This document shows, piece by piece, positions 11,397-25,747 of a stretch of 64,000 nucleotides of DNA; the first letter of the stretch is position 1, and each line of letters starts with the position of its first letter. This DNA comes from Siphonodentalium dalli (lineage: Eukaryota; Mollusca; Scaphopoda; Gadilida; Siphonodentaliidae). The stretch lies in assembly GCA_032622095.1 (NCBI GenBank), contig CP136068.1, positions 160,415,465 through 160,479,464 on the forward strand, read 5' to 3'. Under the pieces are notes generated by a model, which made no database searches, was not told the DNA's origin, and saw only the letters and a program-made list of their open reading frames with translations. The position numbers were made by a program, and so were the translations under genes.

Positions 11397-11929
11397 TTTC
11401 ACAATGACTCACGAGAATACATCGTGTCGATCGTTCTTTCCCGTTTATGCAAGCTTCTTGTTATGTGTGTTGTCGACTTATAAATGAGGCAGTTTTACTA
11501 AGTTTCGTGTTGTTCGACGCCAGAATATTCGAAAAATCACATATTTTAAAGAGCGTTATTACTTCATCATCAATCAGGGGTGAAAATTGAAGAGAATTTT
11601 CGAAAATAAGCTATTTATGCTCATTCTGATCACATTATTTTGGATATATACATATAATTTATTATAAGGGATTTATATATACAGACACGTGTATACTGAG
11701 GCTTTAATATGATACGAAATGTTTCGATCTACCAAACATGCATATTTAAGCATAAACGTAGTATGTGAGGATCCATACAAGGACTATATATCGGGAAATT
11801 CGTGTAATGTAACCTCGATTTGTACTGACGATATTACTGACAACGGTAATCTATTGATGTGACACACTTTCTCGTTCAGTTCCGCTTAAGTATACCTTTA
11901 CTCGATTAATCTATTGATATATATCAGCA

Positions 11930-12204
11930 ACGTTCTGAGAATCGCCATTTTTAAAACCGACTCGTCTGATCGAGAATCAAAATGTGGTATTTCTGAAATA
12001 CTGGATAGTTTCAAGTTTTATCCCGGAGAGTGTGGAGACAATACTGTTATTCATAACTGTAATACGACCTTGCCTAAACCTACACACAAGGCCCGTCCTG
12101 ATTGGTCAGTAGTCTGTATTCCCATGGAGACACGGCCGTCGTTTTGTGGTACAATTCTAGATATTCTGAATTGTACCACAAAGAAAATCAGATATCGATT
12201 TTTG
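11930..12204 (+). CDS. Cysteine-rich open frame, possible exon, unrecognised
   Basis: Downstream of a possible acceptor (TATATATCAG, ending about 11928) a frame stays open with six cysteines (motifs SKCGIS, GECGDN, HNCNTT, VVCIPM, SFCGTI, LNCTTK) and at least two N-glycosylation sites (NTT, NCT). Its composition resembles a small extracellular disulphide-bonded domain rather than random AT-rich translation. No family is recognised, no convincing donor is visible, and the frame runs on into AT-rich sequence. It may be a remnant of an exon; its relation to the Ig exon at 3.9 kb is unknown. Confidence 0.25.
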
Positions 12205-12469
12205 AACTATGTTATTTTTTTCGAGATAGATAGATATATATATTTATTAGCATAAAGACGCTCGTGAGAGCCGTATGCATGTATACATAATGGTGACATA
12301 ACAATATGCAAAATAACACATTTTAACACAAGACATATATACATCTATACAATAATTATTTGGTTGGTATTAAGTCAGTAGTGCCAGTTGGTGTTTGAAA
12401 GATTGAGTAGGCCAATTATCTAACTTCAGCTGTTAGTATTCTCGCGTGCTATGCGAAAGTTGCCTTTGC

Positions 12470-12737
12470 GGATGAAGATGGATAACTCTAAAATCAAGTA
12501 GTAATAATAACCACTTGATTTTAGAGAGTTATCCATCTTCACCGCAAGGCCGTCAGTTTGACCACGTGTTTCTGGGCCACTTATTATGGCACATCTCGGG
12601 AAATATCAAACTTCAAAAATCAATATCTAACCACCCTGCGCTTTGTTGGGTGGGTTCCAAGACTCGAATCAAATATTGTTTGCCCCCGAAGCCAAATAAA
12701 TAGTAATTTAGGAGCGTCTGATCGGATTGAGTACCTT
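12470..12737 (-). mobile_element. Truncated MITE of the GGTACTCAATCC family
   Basis: The right end GGATTGAGTACCTT at about 12724-12737 and the inner parts (GAAGCCAAATAAATAGT, AAACACGTGG in reverse complement) match the copies at 46269-46750 and 53503-53960. The left terminal repeat is missing. A hairpin of GATGGATAACTCT / AGAGTTATCCATC arms lies at about 12476-12538. Confidence 0.7.
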
Positions 12738-13424
12738 TAAAAGTATTACACATATTAAAGACATTCATGTTTCGCGAGCATAATTCCAAGCCTCGAGCAA
12801 AATCACCAAAAACACTTCTTCAAATATCTCCGTTATTTATTTAATAAAAATCATTTCTTATTTCTATAATTCACGCTATTTCGTCATTTCGATGCATTTT
12901 TTATTTCGCTATATTTTCCTATTTCACTTTTTCGTTGTAATTTCTTATTTCTATAATTCGCGCTATTTCGTCATTTCGACGCAATGTTAGGATTTTAGCT
13001 TTTCAAAGAGCCTGTGGCATGCCAGGGCGGACGTTGCGGCATACCAGAACCTCTGTATTACAGATGCCTTTTCCTTAACAGATTTCTTATATTATAGTGT
13101 AACATATGGTTGTATCAGGTGAGCAAAACATATACAACGTTAATAAGTCTTCTAGTTTCAATAATTTTAAGCCATATATATATGAATTTTAAGCCATATA
13201 TATATGAATTTCAGCTCCGTGTCGGCTCCGTCATAGAAAGCACTTGGCATTTATCTATGCCCCGTACAATATACCACAGACCCCTTGGGAAAACTATTAA
13301 AATATAAATGTAGAATATGCCAGTGGTATATTATATATTGCTAATTTAATATCACCCAAGGGGCCTGTGCTGTAAACAAGATGTGGTGCTTGCTGACGCG
13401 AAACGACAAGTTCAAACAAGAAGA
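12738..13424. other. Left flank of the 77-bp satellite, with diverged single monomer pieces
   Basis: Scattered pieces of the satellite unit occur here singly: TATTACACATATTAAAGACA with CGCGAGCATAA at about 12742-12784, and GAGCAAAACATATACAACGT at about 13112. The same order of pieces recurs on the right flank near 25965-26045. AT-rich direct repeats (TAAGCCATATATATATGAAT) lie at about 13169-13208. No gene is seen. Confidence 0.55.
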
Positions 13425-16400
13425 TTAACAACATTACCCCGATCAGTACCACAGGCCATTAATAGTATTAACAACATTTACCCCGATCAGTACCACAGGC
13501 CCTTAATAGGGTTACACATACCTAAAGACATGTTTCGCTAGCATAACTCGAACATTACCCCGATCAGTACCACAGGCCCTTAATAGTATTAACAACATTA
13601 CCCCGATCAGTACCTGCACAGGCCCTCAAACAAGAAGATTAACAACATTACCCCGATCAGTACCACAGGCCCTTAATAGTATTAACAACATTACCCCGAT
13701 CAGTACCTACACATGCCCTCAAACAAGAAGATTAACAACATTACCACGATCAGTACCACAGGCCCTTAATAGTTTTACACATAACTAAAGACATGTTTCG
13801 CTAGCATAACTCGAACATTACCCCGATCAGTACCACAGGCCCTTAATAGTATTACACATACCTAAAGACGTGTTTCGCGAGCATAACTCGAACATTACCC
13901 CGATCAGTACCACATGCCCTTAATAGTGTTACACATACCTAAAGACATGATTCGCTAGCATAACTCGAACATTACCCCGATCAGTACCACAGGCCCTTAA
14001 TAGTATTACACATACCTAAAGACATGTTTCGCTAGCATAACTCGAACATTACCCTGATCAGTACCACAGGCCCTTAATAGTATTACACATACCTAAAGAC
14101 ATGTTTCGCTAGCGTAACTCGAACATTGTCCCGATCAGTACCACAGGCCCTTAATAGTGTTACACATACCTAAAGACATGTTTCGCTAGCGTAACTCGAA
14201 CATTACCCCGATCAGTAACCAGGCCCTTAATAGTATTACACATACCTAAAGACATGTTTCGTGAGCATAACTCGAACATTACCCCGATCAGTACCACATG
14301 CCCTTAATAGTATTACACATACCTAAAGACATGTATCACGAGCATAACTCGAACATTACCCCGATCAGTACCACAGGCCCTTAATAGTATTACACATACC
14401 TAAAGACATGTTTCGCTAGCGTAACTCGAACATTACCCCGATCAGTACCACAGGCCCTTAATATTATTACACATACCTAAAGACATGTTTCGCTAGCGTA
14501 ACTCGAACATTACCACGATCAGTACCACAGGCCCTTAATAGTATTACACATACCTAAAGACATGTTTCGCTAGCGTAACTCGAACATTACCCTGATCAGT
14601 ACCACATGCCCTTAATATTATTACACATACCTAAAGACATGTTTCGTGAGCATAACTCGAACATTGTCCCGATCAGTACCACAGGCCCTTAATAGTGTTA
14701 CACATACCTAAAGACATGTTTCGCTAGCGTAACTCGAACATTACCCCGATCAGTACCACATGCCCTTAATAGTATTACACATACCTAAAGACATGTTTCG
14801 CTAGCGTAACTCGAACATTACCCCGATCAGTACCACATGCCCTTAATAGTATTACACATACCTAAAGACATGTTTCGCTAGCACAACTCGAACATTACCC
14901 CGATCAGTACCACATGCCCTTAATAGTATTACACATACCTAAAGACATGTTTCGCTAGCACAACTCGAACGTTACCCCGATCAGTACCACATGCCCTTAA
15001 TATTATTACACATACCTAAAGACATGTTTCGTGAGCATAACTCGAACATTACCCCGATCAGTACCACATGCCCTTAATAGTATTACACATACCTAAAGAC
15101 ATGTTTCGCTAGCGTAACTCGAACATTACCCCGATCAGTACCACATGCCCTTAATAGTATTACACATACCTAAAGACATGTTTCGCTAGCGTAACTCGAA
15201 CATTACCCCGATCAGTACCACATGCCCTTAATATTATTACACATACCTAAAGACATGTATCACGAGCATAACTCGAACATTACCCCGATCAGTACCACAT
15301 GCCCTTAATAGTATTACACATACCTAAAGACATGTTTCGCTAGCGTAACTCGAACATTACCCCGATCAGTACCACAGGCCCTTAATAGTATTACACATAC
15401 CTAAAGACGTGTTTCGCTAGCATAACTCGAACATTACCCCGATCAGTACCACAGGCCCTTAATTGTATTACACATACCTAAAGACATGTTTCGCTAGCAT
15501 AACTCGAACATTACCCCGATCAGTACCACAGGCCCTTAATAGTATTACACATACCTAAAGACATGATTCGCGAGCATAACTCGAACGTTACCCCGATCAG
15601 TACCACATGCCCTTAATATTGTTACACATACCTAAAGACATGTTCCGCTAGCATAACTCGAACATTACCCCGATCAGTACCACAGGCCCTTAATAGTATT
15701 ACACATACCTAAAGACATGTTTCGCTAGCATAACTCGAACATTACCACGATCAGTACCACAGGCCATTAATAGTGTTACACATACCTAAAGACATGATTC
15801 GCTAGCATAACTCGAACATTACCCCGATCAGTACCACAGGCCCTTAATAGTATTACACATACCTAAAGACATGTTTCGCCAGCATAACTCGAACATTGCC
15901 CCGATCAGTACCACAGGCCCTTAATAGTATTACACATACCTAAAGACATGTATCACGAGCATAACTCGAACATTACCCTGATCAGTACCACAGGCCCTTA
16001 ATAGTATTACACATACCTAAAGACATGTTTCGCCAGCATAACTCGAACATTGCCCCGATCAGTACCACAGCCCTTAATATTATTACACATACCTAAAGAC
16101 ATGTTTCGCTAGCATAACTCGAACATTACCCCGATCAGTACCTCAGGCCCTTAATAGTATTACACATACCTAAAGACATGTTTCGCTAGCATAACTCGAA
16201 CATTACCCCGATCAGTACCACAGGCCCTTAATAGTATTACACATACCTAAAGACGTGTTTCGCCAGCATAACTCGAACATTACCCCGATCAGTACCACAG
16301 GCCCTTAATAGTATTACACATACCTAAAGACATGTTTCGCGAGCATAACTCGAACATTGCCCCGATCAGTACCACAGCCCTTAATAGTATTACACATACC

Positions 16401-19400
16401 TAAAGACATGTTTCGCTAGCATAACTCGAACATTACCCCGATCAGTACCACAGGCCATTAATAGTATTACACATACCTAAAGACATGTATCACGAGCATA
16501 ACTCGAACATTACCCCGATCAGTACCACAGCCCTTAATATTATTACACATACCTAAAGACATGTTTCGCTAGCGTAACTCGAACATTACCCCGATCAGTA
16601 CCACAGGCCCTTAATAGTATTACACATACCTAACGACATGTTCCGCTAGCATAACTCGAACATTGCCCCGATCAGAACCACAGGCCCTTAATAGTATTAC
16701 ACATACCTAAAGACATGTTTCGCCAGCATAACTCGAACATTACCCCGATCAGTACCACAGGCCCTTAATAGTATTACACATACCTAACGACATGTTCCGC
16801 TAGCATAACTCGAACATTGCCCCGATCAGAACCACAGGCCCTTAATAGTATTACACATACCTAAAGACATGTTTCGCCAGCATAACTCGAACATTACCCC
16901 GATCAGTACCACAGGCCCTTAATAGTATTACACATACCTAAAGACATGATTCGCTAGCATAACTCGAACATTACCCCGATCAGTACCACAGGCCATTAAT
17001 AGTATTACACATACCTAAAGACATGTTTCGCTAACATAACTCGAACATTACCCCGATCAGTACCACAGGCCCTTAATAGTATTACACATACCTAAAGACA
17101 TGTTTCGCTAGCACAACTCGAACATTACCCCGATCAGTACCACAGGCCCTTAATAGTATTACACATACCTAAAGACATGTTTCGCGAGCATAACTCGAAC
17201 ATTACCCCGATCAGTACCACAGGCCCTTAATAGTATTACACATACCTAAAGACATGTATCACGAGCATAACTCGAACATTACCCTGATCAGTACCGCAGG
17301 CCCTTAATAGTATTACACATACCTAAAGACATGTATCACGAGCATAACTCGAACATTACCCCGTTCAGTACCACAGCCCTTAATATTATTACACATACCT
17401 AAAGACATGATTCGCGAGCATAACTCGAACATTACCCCGATCAATACCGCAGGCCCTTAATAGTATTACACATACCTAACGACATGTTTCGCTAGCATAA
17501 CTCGAACATTACCCTGATCAGTACCGCAGGCCCTTAATAGTATTACACATACCTAAAGACATGTATCACGAGCATAACTCGAACATTACCCCGATCAGTA
17601 CCGCAGGCCCTTAATAGTATTACACATACCTAAAGACATGTTCCGCTAGCAAAACTCGAACATTACCCTGATCAGTACCACAGGCCCTTAATAGTATTAC
17701 ACATACCTAAAGACATGTTTCGCTAGCAAAACTCGAACATTACCCCGATCAGTACCACAGGCCCTTAATAGTATTACACATACCTAACGACATGTTTCGC
17801 TAGCATAACTCGAACATTACCCCGATCAGTACCAGATGCCCTTAATAGTGTTACACATACCTAAAGACGTGTTTCGCTAGCATAACTCGAACATTACCCC
17901 GATCAGTACCACAGGCCCTTAATAGTATTACACATACCTAAAGACATGATTCGCTAGCATAACTCGAACATTACCCCGATCAGTACCACAGGCCCTTAAT
18001 AGTATTACACATACCTAAAGACATGTATCACGAGCATAACTCGAACATTACCCCGATCAGTACCGCAGGCCCTTAATAGTATTACACATACCTAACGACA
18101 TGTTTCGCTAGCATAACTCGAACATTACCCTGATCAGTACCGCAGGCCCTTAATAGTGTTACACATACCTAAAGACATGATTCGCGAGCATAACTCGAAC
18201 ATTGCCCCGATCAGTACCACAGGCCCTTAATAGTGTTACACATACCTAAAGACATGTTTCGCTAGCATAACTCGAACATTACCCCGATCAGTACCACAGG
18301 CCCTTAATAGTGTTACACATACCTAAAGACGTGTTTCGCTAGCATAACTCGAACATTACCCCGATCAGTACCACAGGCCCTTAATAGTGTTACACATACC
18401 TAAAGACATGTTTCGCGAGCATAACTCGAACATTGCCCCGATCAGTACCACAGGCCCTTAATAGTATTACACATACCTAAAGACGTGTTTCGCCAGCATA
18501 ACTCGAACATTACCCCGATCAGTACCACAGGCCCTTAATAGTATTACACATACCTAAAGACATGATTCGCGAGCATAACTCGAACATTACCCCGATCAGT
18601 ACCACAGGCCCTTAATAGTATTACACATACCTAAAGACATGTTTCGCGATCATAACTCGAACATTACCCCGATCAGTACCACAGGCCCTTAATAGTATTA
18701 CACATACCTAAAGACATGTTTCGCTAGCATAACTCGAACATTGCCCCGATCAGTACCACAGGCCCTTAATAGTATTACACATACCTAAAGACATGTTTCG
18801 CTAGCATAACTCGAACATTACCCCGATCAATACCGCAGGCCATTAATAGTATTACATATACATAAAGACATGATTCGCGAGCATAACTCGAACATTACCC
18901 CGATCAGTACCACAGGCCATTAATAGTATTACATATACATAAAGACATGATTCGCGAGCATAACTCGAACATTACCCCGATCAGTACCACAGGCCCTTAA
19001 TAGTATTACACATACCTAAAGACATGTTTCGCGATCATAACTCGAACATTACCCCGATCAGTACCACAGGCCCTTAATAGTATTACACATACCTAAAGAC
19101 ATGTTTCGCTAGCATAACTCGAACATTGCCCCGATCAGTACCACAGGCCCTTAATAGTATTACACATACCTAAAGACATGTTTCGCTAGCATAACTCGAA
19201 CATTACCCCGATCAATACCGCAGGCCATTAATAGTATTACATATACATAAAGACATGATTCGCGAGCATAACTCGAACATTACCCCGATCAGTACCACAG
19301 GCCATTAATAGTATTACATATACATAAAGACATGTTTCGCTAACATAACTCGAGCATTACCCCGATCAGTACCACAGGCCCTTAATAGTATTACACATAC

Positions 19401-22400
19401 CTAAAGACATGTTCCGCTAGCATAACTCGAACATTACCCCGATCAGTACCACAGGCCCTTAATATTATTACACATACCTAAAGACATGTTTCGCTAACAT
19501 AACTCGAACATTGCCCCGATCAGTACCACAGGCCCTTAATATTGTTACACATACCTAAAGACGTGTTTCGCTAGCATAACTCGAACATTATCCCGATCAG
19601 TACCACAGGCCCTTAATATTGTTACACATACCTAAAGACATGTTTCGCTAGCATAACTCGAACATTACCCTGATCAGTACCACAGGCCCTTAATAGTATT
19701 ACACATACCTAACGACATGTTTCGCTAGCATAACTCGAACATTACCCTGATCAGTACCACAGGCCCTTAATAGTATTACACATACCTAAAGACATGTATC
19801 ACGAGCATAACTCGAACATTACCCCGATCAGTACCTCCGGCCCTTAATAGTATTACACATACCTAAAGACATGTTTCACGAGCATAACTCGAACGTTACC
19901 CCGATCAGTACCGCAGGCCCTTAATAGTATTACACATACCTAAAGACATGTTTCGCGATCATAACTCGAACATTACCCTGATCAGTACCGCAGGCCCTTA
20001 ATAGTATTACACATACCTAAAGACATGTATCACGAGCATAACTCGAACATTACCCCGATCAGTACCGCAGGCCCTTAATAGTGTTACACATACCTAAAGA
20101 CATGTTCCGCTAGCAAAACTCGAACATTACCCCGATCAGTACCACAGGCCCTTAATAGTGTTACACATACCTAAAGACATGTTTCGCTAGCATAACTCGA
20201 ACGTTACCCCGATCAGTACCACAGGCCCTTAATAGTGTTACACATACCTAAAGACATGTTTCGCTAGCATAACTCGAACATTACCCCGATCAGTACCACA
20301 GGCCCTTAATAGTATTACACATACCTAAAGACATGTTTCGCTAGCATAACTCGAACATTGCCCCGATCAGTACCACAGGCCCTTAATAGTATTACACATA
20401 CCTAAAGACATGTATCACGAGCATAACTCGAACATTACCCCGATCAGTGCCACAGGCCCTTAATATTGTTACACATACCTAAAGACGTGTTTCGCCAGCA
20501 TAACTCGAACATTACCCCGATCAGTACCACAGGCCCTTAATATTGTTACACATACCTAAAGACATGTGTCGCTAGCATAACTCGAACATTAACCCGATCA
20601 GTACCACAGGCCCTTAATAGTATTACACATACCTAACGACATGTTTCGCTAGCATAACTCGAACATTACCACGATCAGTACCACAGGCCCTTAATAGTAT
20701 TACACATACCTAAAGACATGTGTCGCTAGCATAACTCGAACATTACCCCGATCAGTACCACAGGCCCTTAATAGTATTACACATACCTAAAGACATGTTT
20801 AATGAGCATAACTCGAACATTACCCCGATCAGTACCACAGGCCCTTAATATTATTACACATACCTAAAGACATGTTTCGCTAGCTTAACTCGAACATTAC
20901 CCCGATCAGTACCACAGGCCCTTAATAGTATTACACATACCTAAAGACATGTTTCGCTAGCATAACTCGAGCATTACCCCGATCAGTACCGCAGGCCCTT
21001 AATATTGTTACACATACCTAAAGACGTGTTTCGCTAGCATAACTCGAACATTATCCCGATCAGTACCACAGGCCCTTAATAGTATTACATATACCTAAAG
21101 ACGTGTTTCGCTAGCATAACTCGAACATTACCCCGATCAGTACCACAGGCCCTTAATAGTATTACACATACCTAAAGACATGTTTCGCGAGCATAACTCG
21201 AACATTACCCCGATCAGTACCACAGGCCCTTAATAGTATTACACATACCTAAAGACATGTTTCGCGAGCATAACTCGAACATTACCCCGATCAGTACCAC
21301 AGGCCCTTAATATTATTACACATACCTAAAGACATGTTTCGCTAGCATAACTCGAACATTACCCCGATCAGTACCACAGGCCCTTAATAGTATTACACAT
21401 GCCTAAAGACATGTTTCGCTAGCATAACTCGAACGTTACCCCGATCAGTACCACAGGCCCTTAATAGTATTACACATACCTAAAGACATGTTTCGCTAGC
21501 ATAACTCGAACATTACCCCGATCAGTAACCAGGCCCTTAATAGTGTTACACATACCTAAAGACATGTTTCGCTAGCATAACTCGAACATTACCCCGATCA
21601 GTACCACAGGCCCTTAATAGTATTACACATACCTAAAGACATGTTCCGCTAGCATAACTCGAACATTACCCCGATCAGTACCACAGGCCCTTAATAGTAT
21701 TACACATACCTAACGACATGTTTCGCCAGCATAACTCGAACATTACCCCGATCAGTACCACAGGCCCTTAATAGTATTACACATACCTAAAGACATGTAT
21801 CACGAGCATAACTCGAACATTACCCTGATCAGTACCACAGGCCCTTAATAGTATTACACATACCTAAAGACATGTTTCGCTAACATAACTCGAACATTAC
21901 CCCGATCAGTACCACAGGCCCTTAATAGTATTACACATACCTAAAGACATGTTTCGCTAACATAACTCGAACATTACCCCGATCAGTACCACAGGCCCTT
22001 AATAGTATTACACATACCTAAAGACATGTTTCGCTAACATAACTCGAACATTACCCCGATCAGTACCACAGGCCCTTAATAGTATTACACATACCTAAAG
22101 ACATGTATCACGAGCATAACTCGAACATTACCACGATCAGTACCACAGGCCCTTAATAGTATTACACATACCTAAAGACATGTTTCGCTAGCATAACTCG
22201 AACATTACCCCGATCAGTACCACAGGCCATTAATAGTATTACACATACCTAAAGACATGTTTCGCTAGCATAACTCGAACATTACCCCGATCAGTACCAC
22301 AGGCCCTTAATAGTATTACACATACCTAAAGACATGTTTCGTGAGCATAACTCGAACATTACCACGATCAGTACCACAGGCCCTTAATAGTATTACGCAT

Positions 22401-25400
22401 ACCTAAAGACATGTTTCGCTAGCATAACTCGAACATTACCACGATCAGTACCACAGGCCCTTAATAGTGTTACACATACCTAAAGACATGTTTCGCTAGC
22501 ATAACTCGAACATTACCCCGATCAGTACCACAGGCCCTTAATAGTATTACACATACCTAAAGACATGTTTCGTGAGCATAACTCGAACATTACCCCGATC
22601 AGTACCACAGGCCCTTAATAGTGTTACACATACCTAAAGACGTGTTTCGCTAGCATAACTCGAGCATTACCCCGATCAGTACCACAGGCCCTTAATAGTA
22701 TTACACATACCTAAAGACATGTATCACGAGCATAACTCGAACATTACCCTGATCAGTACCACAGGCCCTTAATAGTATTACACATACCTAAAGACATGTT
22801 TCGTGAGCATAACTCGAACATTACCACGATCAGTACCACAGGCCCTTAATAGTATTACGCATACCTAAAGACATGTTTCGCTAGCATAACTCGAACATTA
22901 CCACGATCAGTACCACAGGCCCTTAATAGTATTACACATACCTAAAGACATGTTTCGCTAGCATAACTCGAACATTGCCCCGATCAGTACCACAGGCCCT
23001 TAATAGTATTACACATACCTAAAGACATGATTCGCGAGCATAACTCGAACATTACCACGATCAGTACCACAGGCCCTTAATAGTATTACACATACCTAAA
23101 GACATGATTCGCGAGCATAACTCGAACGTTACCACGATCAGTACCACAGGCCCTTAATAGTATTACACATACCTAAAGACATGATTCGCGAGCATAACTC
23201 GAACGTTACCCCGATCAGTACCACAGGCCCTTAATAGTATTACACATACCTAAAGACATGTTTCGCTAGCATAACTCGAACATTGCCCCGATCAGTACCA
23301 CAGGCCCTTAATAGTATTACACATACCTAAAGACATGATTCGCGAGCATAACTCGAACGTTACCCCGATCAGTACCACAGGCCCTTAATAGTATTACACA
23401 TACCTAAAGACATGTTTCGCTAGCATAACTCGAACATTGCCCCGATCAGTACCACAGGCCCTTAATAGTATTACACATACCTAAAGACATGATTCGCGAG
23501 CATAACTCGAACATTACCACGATCAGTACCACAGGCCCTTAATAGTATTACACATACCTAAAGACATGTTTCGCCAGCATAACTCGAACATTACCCCGAT
23601 CAGTACCACAGGCCCTTAATAGTATTACACATACCTAAAGACATGTTTCGCGAGCATAACTCGAACATTACCCCGATCAGTACCACAGGCCCTTAATAGT
23701 ATTACACATACCTAAAGACATGTTTCGCTAGCATAACTCGAACATTACCACGATCAGTGCCACAGGCCCTTAATAGTGTTACACATACCTAAAGACATGT
23801 TTCGCCAGCATAACTCGAACATTACCCCGATCAGTACCTCCGGCCCGTAATAGTATTACACATAACTAAAGACATGTTTCGCTAGCATAACTCGAACATT
23901 ACCCCGATCAGTACCACAGGCCCTTAATAGTGTTACACATACCTAAAGACATGTTTCGCCAGCATAACTCGAACATTGCCCCGATCAGTACCTCCGGCCC
24001 GTAATAGTATTACACATACCTAAAGACATGTTTCGCTAACATAACTCGAGCATTACCTCGATCAGTACCACAGGCCCTTAATATTATTACACATACCTAA
24101 AGACATGTTTCGCTAGCATAACTCGAACATTACCCCGATCAGTACCACAGGCCCTTAATATTATTACACATACCTAAAGACATGTTTCGTGAGCATAACT
24201 CGAACATTACCCCGATCAGTACCACATGCCCTTAATAGTATTACACATACCTAAAGACGTGTTTCGCTAACATAACTCGAACATTACCCCGATCAGTACC
24301 ACATGCCCTTAATAGTGTTACACATACCTAAAGACATGTTTCGCGAGCATAACTCGAACATTACCCCGATCAGTACCACAGGCCCTTAATAGTATTACAC
24401 ATACCTAAAGACATGTTTCGCGAGCATAACTCGAACATTACCCCGATCATTACCTCCGGCCCTTAATAGTATTACACATACCTAAAGACATGTTTCGCTA
24501 ACATAACTCGAACATTACCCCGATCAGTACCACAGACCCTTAATAGTGTTACACATACCTAAAGACATGTTTCGCTAACATAACTCGAACGTTGCCCCGA
24601 TCAGTACCACAGGCCCTTAATAGTGTTACACATACCTAAAGACATGTTTCGCTAGCATAACTCGAACATTACCCCGATCAGTACCACAGGCCCTTAATAT
24701 TGTTACACATACCTAAAGACATGTTTCGCTAGCATAACTCGAACATTACCCCGATCAGTACCACAGGCCCTTAATAGTATTACACATACCTAAAGACATG
24801 TTTCGCGAGCATAACTCGAACATTACCCCGATCAGTACCACATGCCCTTAATAGTATTACACATACCTAAAGACATGTTTCGCTAGCATAACTCGAACAT
24901 TACCCCGATCAGTACCACAGGCCCTTAATAGTATTACACATACCTAAAGACATGATTCGCGAGCATAACTCGAACATTACCACGATCAGTACCACAGGCC
25001 CTTAATAGTATTACACATACCTAAAGACATGATTCGCGAGCATAACTCGAACATTGCCCCGATCAGTACCACAGGCCCTTAATAGTATTACACATACCTA
25101 AAGAAATGTTTCGCTAGCATAACTCGAACATTACCCCGATCAGTACCGCAGGCCCTTAATATTGTTACACATACCTAAAGACATGTTTCGCTAGCATAAC
25201 TCGAACATTACCCCGATCAGTACCACAGGCCCTTAATATTATTACACATACCTAAAGACATGTTTCGCTAGCATAACTCGAGCATTACCCCGATCAGTAC
25301 CACATGCCCTTAATAGTATTACACATACCTAAAGACATGTTTCGCGAGCATAACTCGAACATTACCCCGATCAGTACCACAGGCCCTTAATAGTATTACA

Positions 25401-25747
25401 CATACCTAAAGACATGTTTCGCTAGCATAACTCGAACATTACCCCGATCAGTACCGCAGGCCCTTAATATTGTTACACATACCTAAAGACATGTTTCGCT
25501 AACATAACTCGAACATTACCCCGATCAGTACCACAGCCCTTAATATTATTACACATACCTAAAGACATGTTCCGCTAGCATAACTCGAACATTACCCTGA
25601 TCAGTACCACAGGCCCTTTATAGTGTTACACATACCTAAAGACATGTTTCGCTAGCATAACTCGAACATTACCCCGATCAGTACCACAGGCCCTTAATAG
25701 TATTACACATACCTAAAGACATGTTTCGTGAGCATTACTCGAAGCGT
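13425..25747 (+). repeat. 77-bp satellite array, about 158 copies
   Basis: The consensus unit reads ACATTACCCCGATCAGTACC, ACAGGCCCTTAATAGTATTA, CACATACCTAAAGACATGTT, TCGCTAGCATAACTCGA (77 bp). Spacing of CTCGAACATT is 77 bp wherever I measured it. Variant positions cluster: CACATGCCC near 14.3-15.3 kb, ACCGCAGG near 17.3-18.2 kb, TACCACGATC near 22.1-23.8 kb, and TTCGCTAGC, TTCGCGAGC and ATCACGAGC forms throughout. The first units (13425-13750) are irregular, with a shorter AACAACATTACCCCGATCAG form. No frame of 60 residues stays open in 12 kb, since stops occur in all frames and 77 is not a multiple of 3. There are no spacers, so it is not a CRISPR array. Confidence 0.98.
18640..19335 (+). 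repeat. Higher-order repeat inside the satellite (5 x 77 bp)
   Basis: A rare variant set (GATCAATACCGC, ATTACATATACATAAAGAC, TTCGCGATC) appears at 18646/18825 and again at 19031/19210, exactly 385 bp apart. This shows that a five-unit block was duplicated. A two-unit block (154 bp, CTAACGACATGTTCCGC at about 16630 and 16784) and a six-unit block (462 bp, ATTACGCATACC at 22392 and 22854) occur elsewhere in the array. Confidence 0.85.

Noticed and set aside
13425-25747. Regular 77-bp array as a CRISPR-like array
   Set aside because: There are no unique spacers: the whole 77 bp repeats, and the window is clearly eukaryotic. It is a satellite.
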